Below, piece after piece: positions 1 through 7,988 of a DNA stretch of 64,000 nt. The notes under the pieces are model-generated. The model ran no database searches, was not told the origin of the DNA, and saw nothing but the letters and a program-made list of their open reading frames with translations. The stretch's first letter is position 1; the number at the start of each line of letters is the position of its first letter. The DNA lies in NCBI RefSeq assembly GCF_021166585.1, contig NZ_JAJOZE010000001.1, positions 1,281,304 to 1,345,303 of the forward strand, read 5' to 3'. The stretch comes from Metabacillus kandeliae. GTDB lineage: Bacteria; Bacillota; Bacilli; Bacillales; Bacillaceae. A program made the translations under genes and the position numbers.

Positions 1-209
1 CTCAGCTGTTCCGCCAGTTTATTGCGGTTCTTTTGCACTGCCAGCGGATCATCGCCGACATGGAGTCCCATGTTCAGCTCAGCATAGCTGCCATTGCTGA
101 AGCCTCCGTCCATGAGTGTAAAACCTGCTGTTACAGAAGAATCCACCCTGTTTAAAAGAGGGATGTCCATATATGTCAACTCTTGCTGCTGAAATGCGTC
201 CGGGTTCAT
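1..209 (-). CDS. ylmD: YlmD / YfiH-family laccase-domain protein, N-terminal fragment
   Basis: Only the first 69 codons are in the window; the gene runs off the left edge. The translation contains VTAGFTLMDGGFSNGSYAELNMGLHVGDD, here cited only as the region around residues 22-50, which is the typical opening of the YfiH/PgeF (YlmD) copper-containing laccase-like family, with a GxSxGxYAxLNxGLHVGD pattern. Family members have been described as purine nucleoside phosphorylases or polyphenol oxidases. The ATG at 209 follows an AAGGAATGG ribosome site. In B. subtilis ylmD opens the ylmDEFGH-divIVA cluster downstream of sigG, and the position here agrees. Confidence 0.82.
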   Translation of the reverse strand, partial: MNPDAFQQQELTYMDIPLLNRVDSSVTAGFTLMDGGFSNGSYAELNMGLHVGDDPLAVQKNRNKLAEQL

Positions 210-298
210 TTTACCATTCCTTACATAAAGACTGTTTTCGCAGAGATTGTTGCTATTCGTAAAAGCCTTTATCACGCTTTTTGCCTAGCTTCGGGGCA

Positions 299-377
299 TC
301 TTTTCTTAAAGTTTTTGCAGTGTAGCTGGATTGTTGAACAAAATATAGGATTGTGAGCAACAAAGTTTAAGAAAAGA
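299..377. repeat. Inverted repeat between ylmC and ylmD
   Basis: Two perfect 12-bp arms (299-310 and 366-377, TCTTTTCTTAAA and its complement) enclose a 55-base loop between the ylmD promoter candidate and the ylmD start. It could fold in the ylmD leader RNA. There is no run of T behind it, so it is not a simple terminator. Function unknown. Confidence 0.5.
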
Positions 378-412
378 GCCTACATAAAAGATAGCTTCGT
401 TTCAATGCCCTC

Positions 413-420
413 ATTTTACC
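413..420 (-). promoter_or_regulatory. Candidate extended -10 promoter for ylmD
   Basis: On the minus strand TGGTAAAAT reads as an extended -10 (TGnTAAAAT, five of six to TATAAT). No good -35 box lies 17 bp upstream, which is acceptable for an extended -10 promoter. It would give a leader of roughly 200 nt carrying the inverted repeat at 299-377. Confidence 0.4.
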
Positions 421-459
421 ACATCTTTCCCATGGCGTCCGAGTTAAATGAGGATATTT

Positions 460-717
460 TTATTCGATGGAGGCTTCTTCTGTTCTGCTAACCCTGACTA
501 GAATTACATCTTCGCCAATTTTTACGATATTCCTCCAAGGAATGACAAATTCCTCCTCTTTTCCGAAAAAACCAAGCATTTTCCCCTGTCCGCTGATGAT
601 GATCGCCTGGATTTTTCCGGTTGTGACATTGATATCAAAATCGCCTATGCTTCCAAGCTTTTTTCCGTCCGAAACATTCACAACATCCTTTGTCTGGAAC
701 TCTGATATGTTCATCAT
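460..717 (-). CDS. ylmC: YlmC/YmxH family PRC-barrel sporulation protein
   Basis: An 85-residue protein that is essentially one PRC-barrel domain: residues 5-45 carry the pattern ISEFQTKDVVNVSDGKKLG and the later segment VIPWRNIVKIGEDVILVR is typical. The family is found in spore formers next to sigG and is annotated as a YlmC/YmxH sporulation protein of unknown biochemical role. Two ATG codons occur in tandem (717 and 714); the first is better spaced from the GGGGAAC ribosome site. It lies downstream of sigG on the same strand but is separated from it by a terminator, so it is probably transcribed on its own. Confidence 0.9.
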   Translation of the reverse strand: MMNISEFQTKDVVNVSDGKKLGSIGDFDINVTTGKIQAIIISGQGKMLGFFGKEEEFVIPWRNIVKIGEDVILVRVSRTEEASIE

Positions 718-805
718 TTTTCAGTTCCCCCTGCCGCAGCGATTAAGCTTGCTTATTACCATAGCCTATGATGAAAAAGGGGGCAGTATGATTCATATAA
801 AACGC

Positions 806-841
806 AAAAAAGACTGCCTGTAAAGCGGAGCAGCCTTTTTG
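806..841 (-). terminator. Rho-independent terminator of sigG
   Basis: Minus-strand stem AAAAGGCTGC / GCAGTCTTTT (one G-U pair) with a 12-base loop, followed by six T. It sits just past the sigG stop codon at 851. Confidence 0.8.
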
Positions 842-850
842 TTCCTTCCT

Positions 851-1630
851 TTATTGCTGAATGTTCTTATTCATTTGCCTGATCGCAGCTTTTTCAAGGC
901 GCGAAACCTGTGCCTGGGAAATGCCGATTTCTTCAGCAACTTCCATTTGTGTCTTGCCTTGAAAGAAACGCTTCCTGAGAATCATTTTTTCCCTGTCGTT
1001 CAGCCTGCGCATGCCTTCTTTTAAGGCAATTTCTTCGATCCAGTGGATGTCCCTGTTCCGTTCGTCGCTCAGCTGGTCCATCACATAAATCGGGTCCCCG
1101 CCGTCGTTGTAGATTGGTTCAAAAAGAGAAACAGGATCCTGAATGGCATCGAGTGCGAATACAATCTCCTCATGCGGAACTTCAAGCACTCTTGCAATTT
1201 CTTCTGCCGTCGGTTCTTTTGAGGTTTCGCTGATCAATTTTTCTCTGACTTGAAGAGCTTTATAGGCAATATCCCTTAAGGACCTTGAAACCCTGATCGG
1301 ATTGTTGTCCCGCAGGTAGCGCCTGATCTCTCCAATAATCATTGGAACAGCATATGTAGAGAATTTAACGTTCTGTCCGAGGTCGAAATTATCAATGGAC
1401 TTCATCAAGCCGATGCAGCCGACTTGAAACAGGTCATCAACAAATTCTCCGCGGTTGTTAAAACGCTGAATAACACTTAAAACCAGCCTTAAATTTCCAT
1501 TGACCAGTTTTTCTCTTGCTGATCGATCTCCGCTTTGCATTGCTGCAAATAATTTCCGCATTTCATCATTCTTTAATACTGGAAGCTTAGATGTATCTAC
1601 GCCGCAGATTTCAACTTTATTTCGTGTCAA
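851..1630 (-). CDS. sigG: RNA polymerase sporulation sigma factor sigma-G
   Basis: Late forespore sigma factor, 259 residues from the chosen TTG start, one short of the B. subtilis protein as I recall it. The opening TRNKVEICGVDTSKLPVL is diagnostic of sigma-G. Region 2 lies around residues 65-108 (DDLFQVGCIGLMKSIDNF, then the -10 recognition helix) and region 4 around 226-253 (KTQMEVAEEIGISQAQVSR). A longer reading frame exists upstream to 1732, but it runs through the sigE terminator and the sigG promoter and has no family support. The TTG at 1630 follows GGGAGGGAAAGAA. The weak start codon, short promoter spacer and a hairpin over the ribosome site all favour low expression (see findings). 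It directs forespore genes after engulfment. Confidence 0.97.
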   Translation of the reverse strand: MTRNKVEICGVDTSKLPVLKNDEMRKLFAAMQSGDRSAREKLVNGNLRLVLSVIQRFNNRGEFVDDLFQVGCIGLMKSIDNFDLGQNVKFSTYAVPMIIGEIRRYLRDNNPIRVSRSLRDIAYKALQVREKLISETSKEPTAEEIARVLEVPHEEIVFALDAIQDPVSLFEPIYNDGGDPIYVMDQLSDERNRDIHWIEEIALKEGMRRLNDREKMILRKRFFQGKTQMEVAEEIGISQAQVSRLEKAAIRQMNKNIQQ

Positions 1631-1637
1631 TTCTTTC

Positions 1638-1651
1638 CCTCCCTGGAGGAG
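1638..1651 (-). promoter_or_regulatory. Hairpin masking the sigG ribosome binding site
   Basis: In the sigG leader the bases CCTC and GAGG (minus strand, loop CAGG, extendable by a U-G pair) fold so that the GGGAGGG Shine-Dalgarno lies inside the stem. The arm is short, 4-5 bp, but all G-C rich. Confidence 0.5.
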
Positions 1652-1667
1652 CTGCTGTACAAAGTTC

Positions 1668-1695
1668 AGTATCTCCGGGGGCTGGAAAATTATGC
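1668..1695 (-). promoter_or_regulatory. sigma-F/sigma-G type promoter of sigG
   Basis: Minus strand GCATA (1695-1691), 14-bp spacer, then GGAGATACT (1676-1668), which fits the sigma-F -10 pattern GGNRANAMT at every constrained position. The usual spacer is about 15-16 bp, so this one is short. It lies between the sigE terminator and the sigG start. Confidence 0.7.
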
Positions 1696-1699
1696 ACAA

Positions 1700-1727
1700 T
1701 GAAAAAAGGGAAGGAGCTCCTTCCCTT
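1700..1727 (-). terminator. Terminator of spoIIGA-sigE
   Basis: Perfect palindrome AAGGGAAGGAGCTCCTTCCC(TT) at 1706-1727 followed on the minus strand by six T. It separates sigE from sigG. In RNA the centre would have to open into a small loop. Confidence 0.75.
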
Positions 1728-1782
1728 GTCAAAATGAGGATTTTCTGCGGCTTTAGCGGCAGAAAAAAATTTTTTTTTGCTG

Positions 1783-2502
1783 TTAGACCATTTTATTAAA
1801 TTCTTTCCTCAGTCTTTTAATGATTCTTTTTTCCAGTCTGGAAATATAGGACTGGGAGATGCCAAGCATATCAGCGACATCCTTTTGTGTTTTTTCCTCT
1901 CCTCCCTGAAGGCCGAATCTCAGTTCCATGATCTGCTTTTCCCTGTCATTCAGCTGCTGCAGGGCTTTAAGAAGAAGCTTGCGGTCCACATTGGCTTCAA
2001 GGTCTTTTGTAATAATGTCATCTTCTGTTCCAAGAACATCTGAAAGCAGGAGTTCATTTCCATCCCAATCAATGTTAAGAGGCTCATCAAAAGAAACTTC
2101 AGAGCGGATTTTATTGTTTCTTCGCAGATACATGAGAATTTCATTTTCAATACAGCGGGAGGCATATGTAGCCAGCTTAATTTTCTTTTCGGGATTAAAG
2201 GTATTCACAGCCTTGATCAGTCCGATTGTTCCAATGCTGATTAAATCTTCAATGTTAATCCCTGTATTTTCAAATTTCCTGGCTATATAGACCACAAGAC
2301 GAAGGTTTCTTTCAATCAGGATCGAGCGTGCAGCCTGATCACCATTTGGCAGTTTCTTCAGCAGCACTTCTTCCTCTTCTTTTGAAAGGGGAGGCGGCAA
2401 TGCTTCGCTGCCGCCGATATAATAGATTTCATCTGTTTTTATTCCCAGCTTCATTAAAATTTTGTACCAGAGCAAAGTGAGGCGCAATCTCCACTTTTTC
2501 AT
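1783..2502 (-). CDS. sigE: RNA polymerase sporulation sigma factor pro-sigma-E
   Basis: Early mother-cell sigma factor, 239 residues, made as an inactive membrane-associated precursor. The N-terminal pro-sequence (about 27-29 residues, hydrophobic and basic: [20 protein letters not shown]) ends before the conserved [13 protein letters not shown], which is where SpoIIGA cuts. Region 2 is near residues 85-130 ([18 protein letters not shown]) and region 4 near 203-235 ([19 protein letters not shown]). It follows its own protease gene spoIIGA on the same strand, as in other Bacillus, and is closed by the terminator at 1700-1727. Confidence 0.98.
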   Translation of the reverse strand: MKKWRLRLTLLWYKILMKLGIKTDEIYYIGGSEALPPPLSKEEEEVLLKKLPNGDQAARSILIERNLRLVVYIARKFENTGINIEDLISIGTIGLIKAVNTFNPEKKIKLATYASRCIENEILMYLRRNNKIRSEVSFDEPLNIDWDGNELLLSDVLGTEDDIITKDLEANVDRKLLLKALQQLNDREKQIMELRFGLQGGEEKTQKDVADMLGISQSYISRLEKRIIKRLRKEFNKMV

Positions 2503-2574
2503 GATTCTCCCCCTTCTAAAACCTTTTTTTCCAGAGTATCATTCTAATATCCCGCTTCTTTAAAGCGGCAGTTT

Positions 2575-3498
2575 TTAAGATACATTTAAAGCACCAGAAG
2601 ATTTCAGCATAAGCGGATGAACGATGCAATCAAAGTCGCCATCTGTTGATAAAGAAGACGTGCTGAGGCCAATGAGGGCCTTTTTAACTTGTACTGTTTC
2701 ACCAGCAGAGGTAATGATGATCTGATCAGGCTTGATGCCTATTAAAAATTGATGTGACTGCCCCACACCTCTGTATGGAATGACCCGCATGCGCGAAAGC
2801 CATGGGTGATCCTCTGAGCAGATATTTTCCAGAAGGTTTTCTCCGAATACGAGGTCAGCCAGTCCCTCCGGAAGTGAGGGAGCTGCCTTTTTAGCATCAA
2901 GAATCATAACAGGGGTCTTTGTAATAGGATCCGTAAGCTGATTGCCGCTGTCTACAAGCCCTTTTGCACTCCATTCAAAATCTTCAATCACAATGCGCAC
3001 ATCCACAATTTCCTCGTATTGAATTTTCTTGGCTTCCGCCTCGTCCAGCCGTTTCTTAGAAAAAAACCAAACGGCAGGAAAGCCTGCAGCCGCAAATACC
3101 CAGCTCACTGGATCGCCCATTCCGCCGGCAACGGTCATAATGACCCCGTCTTTGTATGCTGCATCTGTCTGCAGAAAATAATGGGCACCCATTATTCCCC
3201 CGCCTAACATAAAAGCTGAAAAATACAGCATAAGCAAATTTTGAAAAAAGAAGCGGAAACGAATGAAGCCAAATGTGATCAGCACCATAAGAACAGAAAT
3301 CGCCACTTTCCCTGCAGGTCCTGCTGCCGCTGGTCCTAAAGGTGTAAACAATAGAATAATAATCGAAGAACCGGCGAGCGCTCCCAAAAAAAGTCTCAGC
3401 TTTTTGACTGGCCGCTTTAAAATAATGGCTGTAAGCAATAACAGCAGCAGGTCAAATGAAAAGTTAAGAAACCAAATGGCATCAAGATAAATTTTCAA
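2575..3498 (-). CDS. spoIIGA: Sporulation sigma-E factor-processing peptidase SpoIIGA
   Basis: Membrane aspartic protease that activates pro-sigma-E in response to SpoIIR from the forespore. The first about 150 residues form a run of hydrophobic segments (about five membrane spans). The C-terminal half carries the catalytic motif GLVDSGNQL, with the aspartate at residue 183, the same number as the catalytic residue known in B. subtilis when the TTG at 3498 is used. That TTG follows an AGGA site and gives KIYLDAIWFLNF, matching the family N-terminus; a start 11 codons further upstream (ATG 3531) is possible but not supported by family length. Transcribed from the Spo0A-type promoter at 3557-3590. 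Confidence 0.96.
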   Translation of the reverse strand: MKIYLDAIWFLNFSFDLLLLLLTAIILKRPVKKLRLFLGALAGSSIIILLFTPLGPAAAGPAGKVAISVLMVLITFGFIRFRFFFQNLLMLYFSAFMLGGGIMGAHYFLQTDAAYKDGVIMTVAGGMGDPVSWVFAAAGFPAVWFFSKKRLDEAEAKKIQYEEIVDVRIVIEDFEWSAKGLVDSGNQLTDPITKTPVMILDAKKAAPSLPEGLADLVFGENLLENICSEDHPWLSRMRVIPYRGVGQSHQFLIGIKPDQIIITSAGETVQVKKALIGLSTSSLSTDGDFDCIVHPLMLKSSGALNVS

Positions 3499-3556
3499 AA
3501 ATTCCTGACCCCGCTTCCAGCATCCTGCCAATCAGGCTTTTCCTTTGATTGCATTC

Positions 3557-3590
3557 AGTATAAAGCAGGCAGTCCGTTGAAGTCTGTCAC
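3557..3590 (-). promoter_or_regulatory. spoIIG promoter with 22-bp spacer (Spo0A-activated type)
   Basis: Minus strand GTGACA (3590-3585), then exactly 22 bp, then TATACT (3562-3557). The B. subtilis spoIIG promoter is known for the same abnormal 22-bp spacing, which makes it dependent on Spo0A-P. Possible degenerate Spo0A boxes lie over and upstream of the -35 (TTTTGTCAGAA read on the plus strand at about 3625-3635). Confidence 0.7.
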
Positions 3591-3643
3591 TTGGCGCCTG
3601 ATAAACACGTGTTTTTTAGCTGGATTTTGTCAGAAAATAGAAA

Positions 3644-3667
3644 CAGGCAGCACCAGTGTGCTGCCTG
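3644..3667 (-). terminator. Terminator of the YwaF-like gene
   Basis: Perfect 10-bp stem CAGGCAGCAC / GTGCTGCCTG with a 4-base loop. On the minus strand it is followed by TTTCTATTTTC, a weak T-rich tail. It isolates the YwaF-like gene from spoIIGA. Confidence 0.65.
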
Positions 3668-3688
3668 AAAATTTTTCTCTCTGCCAGA

Positions 3689-4423
3689 CTAAGACGCTCT
3701 GTCCGGTTTTCTGCGTTTCTGCCGGGACAAACCTCTTTCTCCTCTAAACAAAATCCAGAGAATAAAAAACATTGCAGGTGCGGCAAACTCCAATGAAAGA
3801 ATGTACCAGGGATATGGTCCAAGCAAATCAAGAATACTTTTGCTGGCAGGCTTTCCTCTTAAAAACATATAATTGCTGCCGAATGTAAAATTAACAAAAA
3901 GAATAGCAGGCAGGAGAAGATTTAAAAACAAAAGCGATTTTCCGGCAGACAGCAGTGTCGGCACATACCCTTTTATCCAAGCAAAATACAAAACAGTCCA
4001 AATAATGCCGCTATGCGTTAAGAAAAAATGAAAATATCTGAATCTCGGAAAATCAGAAAATAAGACGGGAGTAAGCACTGCCTGCAATGCGCCTGCAATG
4101 CCTGCAAAGAAGACAAGTTCAAAAATGGCTTTACTTCCTGTTAAAAGGAGAAGAATGGAAAGCAAGAGGCTGATGCTGCAAAGCTCTAGCGGGAGAGAAT
4201 GAGCTAAGCTCCAAATCCCGTGCTGCCATTGCCAAAAATGAAAAAAACCTTCCAGCAGCAGCAAAAAAAGAGCTGCACTGGTTTCTGCTGTTTTAGAAAA
4301 CCCGTTAAAGCCTTTTTCCTTCAGTATGTATAGAGCAATCACACCGCCCGCGAGCACAAAGAAGGCGAGCCAGTGTCCAAATGAAAACATTTGAAACGGT
4401 TTGTCCTGAATGTCCCAAAACAT
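3689..4423 (-). CDS. YwaF / TIGR02206 family integral membrane protein (TMEM164-like)
   Basis: A 244-residue polytopic membrane protein with about six or seven hydrophobic spans. The pattern LAHSLPLELCSIS near residue 75, HFFLTHSGIIW in the middle, and NYMFLRGKP near the C-terminus are features of the TIGR02206/YwaF family, which is related to animal TMEM164, described as an acyltransferase acting on ether phospholipids; whether the bacterial proteins do this is not known. Start chosen at ATG 4423, seven bases after a perfect AGGAGG; the frame stays open upstream for 17 codons. The C-terminal tail is strongly basic. B. subtilis has bpr/bpf at this position, so this is a lineage-specific insertion. 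Confidence 0.75.
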   Translation of the reverse strand: MFWDIQDKPFQMFSFGHWLAFFVLAGGVIALYILKEKGFNGFSKTAETSAALFLLLLEGFFHFWQWQHGIWSLAHSLPLELCSISLLLSILLLLTGSKAIFELVFFAGIAGALQAVLTPVLFSDFPRFRYFHFFLTHSGIIWTVLYFAWIKGYVPTLLSAGKSLLFLNLLLPAILFVNFTFGSNYMFLRGKPASKSILDLLGPYPWYILSLEFAAPAMFFILWILFRGERGLSRQKRRKPDRAS

Positions 4424-4562
4424 ATCCTGCCTCCTAAGATTTTGTCTGAATAATTCAGCGTTTTTCTTTGGCAAAACAATGATTTATTCTGCCCTCCATT
4501 GACACTCTATGAGATAATCCTGCTAAAGATTAATCATTTTATGCGATGCTGGAGGTCAGAGG

Positions 4563-5198
4563 ATGAGAGTAAGTGAAAAGGTAATAGAGGGAAAAGCCAA
4601 TTACATCCGATATACACATATAGAAATGGAATCAGAGAGAATATGCTTTATGTTTTCAGGCTCAGGCTATACATATGATAAGCCCCTATTTTACTATGCA
4701 ACTATGACTATGCTTGATAACTCCATAGATATTGTTCACATTCATTATAAGTACGAGACTGATTTTTTGAAAAGACCCATTGAGGAAATAACCAGTGCAA
4801 TGATGGATGACATCCATCCTGTTTTGAAGGAAGTTCTTACTTCCCGTTCTTACAAGGAAATATTTTTAATTGGAAAATCTCTCGGAACAATCCCAATAGC
4901 ATGCAGCCTGCTGAAAAAAGAAGAATTTTCACATGCAAAGGCAGTTTTGCTAACACCTCTGCTGAATTTCAAATCAGTATTTGACGGTATATTAACAAGC
5001 CGGCAGCAAAGCCTTTTGGTAATAGGCGACAAAGACCCGCATTACAGTTCTGAGAAAATGGCACAGCTAAATACAGCTGCAAACAAAACAGAAGTGGTTG
5101 CAAGGGCAAACCATCATCTGGATGCAGGAAAATTTGAAACACACCATTCTATTGAAGCCCTTTCCAGAGTAATGGCGCTGATTGAGGATATGCTATAA
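4563..5198 (+). CDS. Alpha/beta hydrolase-fold protein of unknown substrate
   Basis: 211 residues with the elements of a small alpha/beta hydrolase: an oxyanion-type segment CFMFSGSGYTYDKP near residues 28-41, nucleophile elbow GKSLGT with Ser106, a late acidic segment GDKDPHY (Asp158 the likely acid) and His185 in ANHHLD. No signal peptide or membrane segment, so cytoplasmic. I cannot name a substrate. Start ATG 4563 is set by GGAGG seven bases upstream. It is one of few plus-strand genes here, divergent from the YwaF-like gene and convergent with ftsZ, from which the bidirectional terminator at 5198-5229 separates it. A TTGACA at 4499-4504 could be its -35 box, but the nearest -10 is badly spaced. 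Confidence 0.7.
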   Translation: MRVSEKVIEGKANYIRYTHIEMESERICFMFSGSGYTYDKPLFYYATMTMLDNSIDIVHIHYKYETDFLKRPIEEITSAMMDDIHPVLKEVLTSRSYKEIFLIGKSLGTIPIACSLLKKEEFSHAKAVLLTPLLNFKSVFDGILTSRQQSLLVIGDKDPHYSSEKMAQLNTAANKTEVVARANHHLDAGKFETHHSIEALSRVMALIEDML

Positions 5199-5229
5199 AA
5201 AAAGAGGTGCTGAAAAGCACCTCTTTTTT
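5198..5229. terminator. Bidirectional terminator between the hydrolase gene and ftsZ
   Basis: A run of six A, stem GAGGTGC / GCACCTC, six-base loop, then six T. Works for both convergent genes. Confidence 0.9.
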
Positions 5230-5236
5230 GCTGTAT

Positions 5237-6394
5237 TTATCTTCTTCTGTTCCGGTTTCTTAGGAAAGTCGGAATATCTAAAGTATCTTCGCCCTGCTGA
5301 TTGCTGCGGTTAGGCTGTTCCTGAACAGGCTCTTCCCGCTTGTATTCTCTTTCTCGTTCTCTTCTTGGCGGCTGCTGCGGTGCTGCCTGAGGCTTCACAC
5401 TGCTGCCGAATGGGCGTGCAGGCTTTGAAGGGTTAACTTCCTGTTCGTTGAAGCCAGTCGCAATGACAGTTACAACAATTTCATCCTTCAGATTTTCGTT
5501 GATAACTGATCCAAAGATCATGTTAACTTCTTGATCTGAAGCGGATGCTACAATATCAGCAGCTTCCTGTACTTCATAAAGGCTGAGGTTTGTGCCTCCA
5601 GTAATGTTCATCAGTACGCCTTGTGCTCCATCGATGGAAGTTTCAAGCAGCGGACTGGAGATTGCTTTTTTGGCAGCTTCTGCCGCTCTGTTTTCGCCTG
5701 TAGCCACACCGATACCCATTAGAGAAGAACCTCTGTTGGACATGATTGTCTTTACATCAGCAAAGTCAAGATTGATCAGACCTGGCACAGCGATTAAGTC
5801 GGAAATACCCTGAACACCTTGGCGCAGCACATTGTCAGCTTCACGGAATGCTTCAAGCATCGGTGTATTCTTGTCCACAATTTCAAGCAGACGGTCATTT
5901 GGAATTACAATCAGTGTGTCTACCGCTTCCTTCATGGAAGAAATGCCGCCTGAAGCCTGCATAGCGCGTTTTCTGCCTTCAAAAGTAAACGGACGTGTCA
6001 CGACACCTACTGTAAGAGCGCCGAGATCCTTTGCAATTTGAGCAATAACCGGCGCAGCACCTGTACCGGTACCTCCGCCCATACCTGCTGTTACAAAGAC
6101 CATATCAGCTCCGCGCAGAGCTTCCTCGATCTGCTCTTTGCTTTCTTCTGCAGCTTTTTTGCCTACTTCAGGGTTTGCACCTGCTCCAAGTCCTCTTGTA
6201 AGCTTTGAACCGATCTGCATTTTGATTTCAGCTTTAGATAAGTTCAGCGCCTGTGCGTCTGTATTTACAGCAATAAATTCAACACCCTGCACCCCATGCT
6301 CAATCATGCGGTTAACGGCGTTATTGCCCCCTCCTCCGACACCTATCACTTTTATGGTTGCTAAACCATCAATATTCGTATCAAACTCCAACAT
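5237..6394 (-). CDS. ftsZ: Cell division protein FtsZ
   Basis: Bacterial tubulin that polymerises into the cytokinetic Z ring, 385 residues. Glycine-rich nucleotide loop [13 protein letters not shown] at about residues 18-30, tubulin signature [15 protein letters not shown] at about 104-118, and catalytic T7-loop segment [10 protein letters not shown] Pro/Gln/Arg/Glu-rich linker (about 315-365) is followed by the conserved C-terminal tail DIPTFLRNR, the docking site for FtsA, SepF, ZapA and EzrA, and a basic end. It follows ftsA by 91 bp with an AGGAGG site and no clear own promoter, so it is probably co-transcribed with ftsA from the WalR-boxed promoter. Confidence 0.99.
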   Translation of the reverse strand: MLEFDTNIDGLATIKVIGVGGGGNNAVNRMIEHGVQGVEFIAVNTDAQALNLSKAEIKMQIGSKLTRGLGAGANPEVGKKAAEESKEQIEEALRGADMVFVTAGMGGGTGTGAAPVIAQIAKDLGALTVGVVTRPFTFEGRKRAMQASGGISSMKEAVDTLIVIPNDRLLEIVDKNTPMLEAFREADNVLRQGVQGISDLIAVPGLINLDFADVKTIMSNRGSSLMGIGVATGENRAAEAAKKAISSPLLETSIDGAQGVLMNITGGTNLSLYEVQEAADIVASASDQEVNMIFGSVINENLKDEIVVTVIATGFNEQEVNPSKPARPFGSSVKPQAAPQQPPRREREREYKREEPVQEQPNRSNQQGEDTLDIPTFLRNRNRRR

Positions 6395-6485
6395 GCAAAA
6401 TCCTCCTAATCCATCGAATCACTTCTGGTTGATTCCTTATTCACCCTGCTGCTTGCGCATACTTCATTCAATCATTCTTAAATCC

Positions 6486-7781
6486 TTATTCAAAGAAATA
6501 GCCAAAGAACTTTTTCATTTTGCTGGATTTCTTTTCTTCTTCTTTTGGCTTTGGTTTTGGCTTGGTACGCTGCTGCGGGATTTCCTCTCTGGCGGCAGCT
6601 GCTTCTGGATAATATTCTGATGAAACATTGGAACCGATCTTGCGGCCCTGAATTTTCGCATTTTTAAATGCAAATTGAATGAGGCCGACGCCTGTCATAT
6701 ACTTCGGCTCTCTTACGCCAATGTAATCCGGGCTCGCTATGCGGACATTCGTTTCCATGATCGCATGAGCAAGCTCCAAAACTCCTGGCAGGCTGACCGT
6801 GCCGCCTGTCAGGACAAATCCTCCTGGAAGCTCTCTTACGCCAAGCCTGTTAAGTTCATGCTGAAGCATTTCAAACAATTCTTCAAGCCTTGCCTCTATA
6901 ATATCTGAAATTTCCAGCTGTGAAAACGCCTGCTTTTGATCAGTTCCAATAATGGATACTTCAAAAACCTCGTCACTTGAGGCGTGATCATAAAACGCAT
7001 GCCCATACTTCACTTTGATGCGCTCCGCTTCTTCAGTGGTGGTTCTAAGACCGATGGAAAGGTCCTTTGTTATATGTTCCCCGCCAATCGGAAGCACACT
7101 GGAAGAAACGAGATGCCCCGCTTGGAATACGGCAATGGTAGTAGACCCTCCGCCTATATCAACCAGTGCCACTCCAAGGTTCTTCTCGTCTTTGGAAAGT
7201 GCTACAGACCCAGCAGCCAGAGGCTGAAGGCATATGTCGGTAATTTCCAGGCCTGCCCGCTCCACACAGCGAAGCAGATTATGTAGGATTGTTTTTGAAC
7301 CGGTTATCAAGGTGCCTTCCATTTCAAGACGGACGCCGAGCATGCCGCGCGGATCATTAATTTCATCAAGACCGTCCACTATAAATTGCTTTGGTATAAC
7401 ATCAATAATTTCTCTTTCAGGCGGAACAGAAACAACCTGTGCCGCTTCAATTACTCTGTGAATATCTTCATTTGTTATTTCTCTGTTTTCACTGGAGACT
7501 GCCACTACTCCATGGCATTCCTGCAAATGAACATGATTGCCCGTAACGCCGACAACTACGCGTTTTAGAGAAATCCCTACCATTCTTTCTGCCTGTTCAA
7601 CCGCTTTGCGGATAGAATGAACGGTTTCGTCTATATCAACAATAGATCCCTTTTTTAAACCTTCAGATTTCACATTTCCGACACCGATAATATTAAGTGC
7701 TTCATCGGCCATTTCACCAATTATCACTTTAACACTGGATGTACCGATGTCTAAGCTTACGAAGATTTCACTGCTGTTCAT
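6486..7781 (-). CDS. ftsA: Cell division protein FtsA
   Basis: Actin-fold ATPase that tethers FtsZ filaments to the membrane, 431 residues. N-terminal phosphate-1 motif [11 protein letters not shown] (residues 10-20), a second phosphate segment [12 protein letters not shown] near 208, and the C-terminal amphipathic membrane-targeting helix [11 protein letters not shown] after a Lys/Pro/Glu-rich linker. Strong ribosome site AAGGAGG nine bases before ATG 7781. The promoter region at 7815-7870 carries a sigma-A promoter and a perfect WalR box, in line with WalRK control of ftsAZ known in B. subtilis. Confidence 0.99.
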   Translation of the reverse strand: MNSSEIFVSLDIGTSSVKVIIGEMADEALNIIGVGNVKSEGLKKGSIVDIDETVHSIRKAVEQAERMVGISLKRVVVGVTGNHVHLQECHGVVAVSSENREITNEDIHRVIEAAQVVSVPPEREIIDVIPKQFIVDGLDEINDPRGMLGVRLEMEGTLITGSKTILHNLLRCVERAGLEITDICLQPLAAGSVALSKDEKNLGVALVDIGGGSTTIAVFQAGHLVSSSVLPIGGEHITKDLSIGLRTTTEEAERIKVKYGHAFYDHASSDEVFEVSIIGTDQKQAFSQLEISDIIEARLEELFEMLQHELNRLGVRELPGGFVLTGGTVSLPGVLELAHAIMETNVRIASPDYIGVREPKYMTGVGLIQFAFKNAKIQGRKIGSNVSSEYYPEAAAAREEIPQQRTKPKPKPKEEEKKSSKMKKFFGYFFE

Positions 7782-7814
7782 TCTATGGCACCTCCTTATC
7801 TCTCTATCATTTCT

Positions 7815-7843
7815 ATTCTATTATTAGAAGAACAACATTACAA
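7815..7843 (-). promoter_or_regulatory. sigma-A promoter of ftsAZ
   Basis: Minus strand TTGTAA (7843-7838), 17-bp spacer, TAGAAT (7820-7815, five of six). Transcription would begin about 25 bases before the ftsA ribosome site. Confidence 0.6.
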
Positions 7844-7853
7844 TGAAACTAGT

Positions 7854-7870
7854 ATTACAGTAACATTACA
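7854..7870 (-). promoter_or_regulatory. WalR (YycF) binding site upstream of ftsAZ
   Basis: Minus strand TGTAAT-GTTAC-TGTAAT, an exact match to the WalR consensus TGTWAH-N5-TGTWAH. A third TGTAAT half-site lies at 7842-7837, overlapping the -35 box. WalRK control of ftsAZ is established in B. subtilis. Confidence 0.75.
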
Positions 7871-7988
7871 GCCAAAATCCCCATGAATGGAAGGGACTTT
7901 TATATGATAAATTCTTCGTATTCCCTAACAATGAAGAAGGGCAATAAAAGAATATTCGTCATATGCCTTTTTATTCCCTTTAAGAAAA

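Noticed and set aside
790-800. Sporulation -10 box (CATACTG on the minus strand) in front of ylmC
   Set aside because: No sigma-E or sigma-G -35 box at the correct distance, so not listed as a promoter.
467-823. 118-codon plus-strand frame opposite ylmC
   Set aside because: Antisense of a conserved gene, no ribosome site, no recognisable domain.
6138-6620. 160-codon plus-strand frame opposite ftsZ and ftsA
   Set aside because: Spans two conserved minus-strand genes and the gap between them; no start signals.
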